From positions 667,474,352 through 667,538,351 of the forward strand of contig NC_081412.1 of NCBI RefSeq assembly GCF_030272615.1: a stretch of DNA of 64,000 nt. Direction: 5' to 3'. A model generated the notes under the pieces. That model ran no database searches, had not been told where the DNA came from, and was given only the letters and a program-made list of their open reading frames with translations. The stretch comes from Cryptomeria japonica (taxonomy: Eukaryota > Streptophyta > Pinopsida > Cupressales > Cupressaceae). Below are positions 59,884 through 64,000 of this stretch, one piece after another. Position 1 is the stretch's first letter. Each line of letters starts with the position of its first letter. Position numbers and translations under genes: made by a program.

Positions 59884-60235
59884 ATATCCCCCTTCGGTAT
59901 TGATAACAACACCAACACATTCAATTATCAACTATAAACTTCTCTGCTGCCTTCACTCGCTCTTCTTCTCCTGCACTTCATATGTCAGTTTCACCTACTC
60001 AAATTCTTCTCCTTTGGATCATATTACTTCTCCCCTTACTATTATAGTTCTTCTCCCCCTTTGATAGCAATGCCAAGGGTGCAAATGCATCACTGGTCTT
60101 CATTCCTGCTGTTGATGTCTCCAACATCTCTGCAAATCTCATCTAAGTTTCTCCCCCTGCAGAGTAGCCAACATTTCATCAATCCTCAGTGAAAAATATT
60201 CATTAAGCCCACTAGATTGATGCATCTCCTGCATC
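59884..60235 (-). other. COP4 polypurine tracts and 3' untranslated region
   Basis: Minus-strand CCGAAGGGGGATAT (59884-59897) abuts the LTR. CAAAGGGGGAGAAG lies at about 60052-60065, giving the same two-tract layout as COP2. Confidence 0.75.
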
Positions 60236-61056
60236 TTAGTTGATCTTATGTAGGGGTCTGACCCCTAATTTACCTCTTAGGTACTCAAAGGTAGTTTTTG
60301 ACAAAGGTTTAGTGAAGATGTCTACTAACTGCTCTTTTCTTGTCACATATTCCATTCTAACTTGCTTCTTATATACTCTTTCCCTTAGAAAGTGATATTT
60401 CAATTCTATATGCTTTGTCCTTGTATGTAACATAGGTTTTTAGATATATTAATAACACTAGTATTGTCACAACAAATAATCACCGGTTCAGATATATCTT
60501 GATTAAAACCTTACAACACATGTCTCATTTAGATTGTCTATACAATTCATAGATGCTGGAACATATTATGCTTCAACTGTTAACAATGATACACATGTTT
60601 TCTTTTACTTGTCCAAGCAACCAATCTACCTCCAAGAAGAAAAGCTCCACTGATAGTGCTTTTCTGATCATCAACATTGTCTTCTCAATCTGCACCAGTA
60701 AACACTTTCAAAGAAAAATCACTTTTATAAGGATACCATAAGCCATAATCTACCGTGCCTTTTAGACGTCTAAATATCCTTTTCACTGCTACCAAGTGAG
60801 TCTCCTTGGGATCTTTCTGAAATCTAGCAACCAATCCAACAACATGTGCAATATCTGGTCTACTGTGAGCAACATAATGCAGCTTACCAATCATAGACCT
60901 GTATTTCTTTTCATCTACAAAGGGTGAATCATCTTGTTTATACAATTTACAATCTGTCACCATCAAATTACCGACCGATTTACAATCTTTCATGCCAAAA
61001 AATTTCAATACTTCTTTTACATATTTGGTCTGACAGATAAATATTCCACCATCCAA
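60236..61056 (-). pseudogene. COP4 RNase H and connection
   Basis: Two blocks. 60685-61056 has SRPDIAHVVGLVARFQKDPK and KRIFRRLKGTVDYGLWYP. 60236-60433 has RTKHIELKYHFLRERV, KEQLVDIFTKPLSKTTFEYL and RGKLGV. The middle (60434-60684) is broken by shifts. Confidence 0.85.
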
Positions 61057-61065
61057 TTGCTGGAC

Positions 61066-61620
61066 CTACAACCTAATAAAAAATTTAATCTCACCAATAA
61101 GAGGCATTTCAAATTCTTTCTTCATCTCCTCAGCAAAATCCATACATAAATCATCATCACCACCAAAAATTATATCATCAACAAAAAATTCTGCTATCAA
61201 TATTCTATCTCCGCCAGTCTTCAAATATATGTTATTGTCCTCACCGGTATGTTGGAATCCTATCTTGATCAAATGTTTATGCAATATTTCAAACCATGCT
61301 CTTGGTGCTTGCTTCAAACCATATAGTGCCTTGTGTAACTTGCAAACCATATTTTCATCTTCACTTAGTGCAAATCCATCTGGTTGTTCTATATATACTT
61401 ATTCTTCCAAGATACCATTCAAAAAAGTTGATTTAATGTCCATCTGATATACCTTAAATCCTTTAAAAGCAGCAAAGGCAAGTAACATTATTACACCTTC
61501 AAATCTTGCCACTTGTACAACTATTTCACCATAGTCTTCTCCTTATTCTTGTGCATAGCCTTTGCATACAAGTCTTGCTTTATTCCTTACAACCTCGCCA
61601 TCTTCATTTAACTTGCTTCT
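61066..61620 (-). pseudogene. COP4 reverse transcriptase
   Basis: LYGLKQAPRAWFEIL, then AEFFVDDIIFGGDDD with both Asp kept. TAG at 61066 stands where COP2 has CAG. Upstream QMDIKSTF-type and [10 protein letters not shown] phrases are split by TAA codons near 61400 and 61543. Confidence 0.88.
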
Positions 61621-62234
61621 AAAAACCCATTTTTTACCCATAACATTCTTGTGTTTTGGTCTGGGAATAAGTGTCGAGGTCTTGTTTTTCTCTATTTGAT
61701 CCAATTCCTCATTCATAGCATTAATCCAATCATCATCCTTCAATTCTTCTGTTACTGTTTTAGGCTTAATAGTAGAAATCAGATAGGAATTTTCTCTGAT
61801 TTTCCTCCTAGTCTGTACACCAGCATTCTTATCTCCTATAATTTGGTTTTCTGAATGATTTAATCTAACATACCTTTTTATTATCGATTCTGGTGCTATG
61901 AATTCTTCTTCATGTTCATCACCTTCTTCATCGCTTTCTTCATTTACCGGTTGAGCACCTATTTCTACATTGTTCTGTTCATTATTCTTTTGCACTTCTA
62001 GTTCTATAAACACAAGTTTTTCTTCATCATTTTCAGGCTCAGATCTGCTAGTCTCATCAGCTTTCTTAGAGAATTTGTCAACCTAACATTTACACTTTCA
62101 ACTATCTTTTTAGTTCTCTTGTTATAACATTTTAATGATTTAGTCTTGGTAGAGTATCCAAGAAATATCCCTTCATCACACTTAGTATCAAATTTTCTAG
62201 TTTTATCATTACCTTTCTTTAGTACTTGGTTCAA
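61621..62234 (-). pseudogene. COP4 integrase C-terminus to RT N-terminus
   Basis: 62004-62234 reads DEGIFLGYSTKTKSLKCYNK, the integrase tail. 61543-62013 has an acidic linker (EESDEEGDEHEEEF), SLIRYVRLNHSENQI-like text and KNVMGKKWVFRSKLNEDGEV, the start of RT. The pieces overlap in different frames, so there is a frameshift near 62004-62013. Confidence 0.85.
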
Positions 62235-62378
62235 AGTATAAACAACTGTACTAATTGCTTCCCTTCAAAACATCTTAGGTACTTCACCTTGTATCATCAT
62301 TGTTCTAGCAACTTCTACAATTTTCATGTTCCTTCTCTTAGCAATTCCATTTTGTTGTGGAGTTCTAGGTGCTAACAT

Positions 62379-62873
62379 CTACCTCTTAATTCCACGTTCA
62401 TCACAAAACTCAACAAACTCATTAGAAGTGAATTCACTTCCCCGTTCAGATCTCAAACATTTCAAACTCCTCCCAGTTTCCTTTTCAACTAAATCTTTAA
62501 ATGCCTTGAATTTATTGAATGCCTCAAACTTTTCTTTCAGAAAAGTTACCCACAACATCTTTGAAAAATCATCAGTAAAGATCATAAAGTGCTTATCACC
62601 ATAATAGCTTCTAGTCCTCAAAGGAACACATAGATCAATATGAACTAAATCAAGGAAATGCTCTGAAGAAAAAAAATTACTCTTAAAAGATATAGAAGTC
62701 ATCTTACCCATCTGACAATCCTTACACAACACATTGTTCGGTTTCACAAGCTGGGGAATACCTCTCACAATACTTAATTTTCTAATCTTTATCAAATTGT
62801 CAAAGTTTGCATGACAAAAACTCTTGTGCCATAACCGACTGTCTTCAATCTTCGCCACAAAACAACTATTCAC
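62379..62873 (-). pseudogene. COP4 GAG-pre-integrase and integrase core
   Basis: Zinc site WHKSFCHANFD...CKDCQMGK; core FTDDFSKMLWVTFLK; then CLRSERGSEF, where the second catalytic Asp is Glu. The frame ends just after DERGIKR; PQQNGIAK-like text follows in broken frame. Confidence 0.88.
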
Positions 62874-62927
62874 ATTAGTATTCAGATGAAAAAGATTACC
62901 TCTAGTCTACTTTCTAGTAGCCATCAA

Positions 62928-63293
62928 CTATCCTTTACTTCCAAGGATCCTGCACACTCCACTCTTAAATTCAAGATGATATCCTTTATCATTTAATTGT
63001 CCAACACTCAGTAAGTTATATTTTAATCCATCTACCCAGAAGACATCATCTACATTACTTTTTCCATTCAATGAAATAGATCCTTTACCTTTAACCATGC
63101 AGGGTGAGTTGTTACCAAACCTTACCACACCACCATCAAATTCTTCAAGAGATATGAACTTGTTTCTATAACCGGTCATGTGGTGTGGCCAACCACTATC
63201 TATCATCCATTCATCACTGTTATCCATATGTGATACCAAATCTTTTTCATCAGTCAAATCATCCTTCACAACAACAAAGAAAATTTTCCTCAT
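62928..63293 (-). pseudogene. COP4 protease
   Basis: WMIDSGWPHHMTGYRNKF (DSG kept), VVRFGNNSPCMVKGKGSISL, and GLKYNLLSVGQLNDKGYHLE. It overlaps the gag frame by about 35 bases in another frame, so a frameshift separates them. Confidence 0.88.
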
Positions 63294-63573
63294 TATCCTC
63301 TAACTCAGATTCCTCATCAATCACACCTTCATCCACTGCAACATAGCAATGTTTCTTTCCTTTTCCTTTAAATTTCCTGAACTTTTCCTTTTTATCACCA
63401 TTAAGACAATTTGTAGCAATGTGTCCAATCTTATTGCAGGAAAAACACTTCAAAGGAAGTTTACCTTTGTACTTTCTCGTGCCTCTAGGAAATCTTTTAG
63501 CCAATAGTGTCTCAAGTTCCATCAAATGATCTTCATCATCACCATCTCCTTTGTTGTTGCCATGACTAGACAT
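63259..63573 (-). pseudogene. COP4 gag zinc knuckle region
   Basis: CFSCNKIGHIATNC knuckle intact (CX2CX4HX4C), preceded by LLAKRFPRGTRKYKGKLP and followed by a Lys-rich stretch and an acidic EESELEDNEE tail. Confidence 0.88.
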
Positions 63574-63585
63574 GCAGTCATGATT

Positions 63586-64000
63586 CTAACAAATATCCTT
63601 TCCTTTCTTCATAGATGTACTGGTTACATAAGCTTCAAAAGTAGATTCAGATGACTTAGAAACACTATTATCAAATTTGTTTAATTCAAATGCAGTCAAT
63701 TTACCAATAAGGGAATCAACAATAATTTTATCTTTAGAAACAAATCTTAATTCTTGTATTGCAAATACCCTAATAGCATATTGTAGTAAGAGGTATCTAA
63801 ATATCTTACTAACAACAGTATCATCTTCAATTTTACCTCCAACACTCTTAATACCGCCTACAACTTCCTTAATCCTTTGTCCATATTGTGTTATATTCTC
63901 ACCACCAACCATTCTCATATCATCAAATTTACCTCTTAAACTTTCTTCCTTAGACCTTTGTAAATGTTCATCACCTCCATAAATTACTTCTAATTTCTCC
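63586..64000 (-). pseudogene. COP4 gag, partial at window end
   Basis: RMVGGENITQYGQRIKEVVG, GGKIEDDTVVSKIFRYLL, VFAIQELRFVSKDKI and LTAFELNKFDNSV align by eye with the COP2 gag at 39689-39943. The N-terminus lies beyond the window. A stop at 63586 separates it from the knuckle block. Confidence 0.85.

Larger units (their letters stand above)
58661..64000 (-). mobile_element. COP4: Ty1-copia LTR retrotransposon, continues beyond the window
   Basis: A truncated 3' LTR (58661-59883), purine tract, and minus-strand RNase H, RT, integrase, protease and gag in copia order, up to the window edge. It resembles COP2 in LTR minisatellite, gag and protease phrases. Several stops and frameshifts are present. 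The 5' LTR and gag start lie outside the window. Confidence 0.88.

Noticed and set aside
1..64000. A novel defence, biosynthetic or other multi-gene system
   Set aside because: Apart from one aminotransferase gene, everything recognisable is retroelement-derived or a decayed ORF; no gene cluster is present.

Overview
The window looks like nuclear DNA of a seed plant with a repeat-rich genome. The evidence is AT-rich background, (AT)n tracts, Ty1-copia and chromovirus Ty3-gypsy LTR retrotransposons primed by initiator tRNA-Met, a plant LINE ORF1 relic, and one intact intron-containing nuclear gene. The amount of nested LTR DNA would suit a conifer or another large genome, but that is inference. 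No bacterial, organellar, CRISPR, rRNA or tRNA features were seen.

Layout. 1-14.7 kb is mostly unassigned AT-rich DNA. It holds long (AT)n arrays, a GC-rich ~37-bp minisatellite (1550-1805), a possible LTR end at 2740, tandem duplications, and a decayed LINE ORF1 (about 12.3-12.84 kb). 14.79-18.06 kb carries the only convincing intact host gene, on the minus strand: a two-exon gene for a PLP-dependent kynurenine-aminotransferase-like enzyme of 463 residues with an N-terminal targeting-like extension. 18.1-22.6 kb is very AT-rich spacer. 22.6-24.46 kb holds a decayed long ORF of unknown function on the minus strand (relic A), followed by a degenerate telomere-like CCCTAA tract (24.9-25.33 kb).

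25.34-47.57 kb is a three-level nest, all on the minus strand. COP1 (Ty1-copia, LTRs 25342-26547 and 46336-47568) was invaded by COP2 (Ty1-copia, 26710-41873, 5-bp duplication TGATA). COP2 was in turn invaded within gag by GYP1 (chromodomain Ty3-gypsy, 31908-39683, duplication TGAAC). 49.15-58.17 kb holds a second unknown ORF relic (relic B, minus strand), split by COP3 (plus-strand copia, 50634-57595, duplication GTAAC). COP3 belongs to the COP1 family. From 58.66 kb to the window end lies COP4, a minus-strand copia of the COP2 family with a truncated 3' LTR; it continues past 64000.

Every retroelement polyprotein here is broken by stops or frameshifts. Where sister copies can be compared, several stops are TAG at a position that is CAG in the sister, as expected from deamination of methylated cytosine in CHG context. 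COP3 and COP4 have also changed catalytic acidic residues. Apart from the aminotransferase gene, the window is therefore a graveyard of mobile DNA. The most novel-looking items are the two unidentified ORF relics, the GC-rich minisatellite, and a shared telo-box/TATA arrangement in the LTRs of two different copia families.
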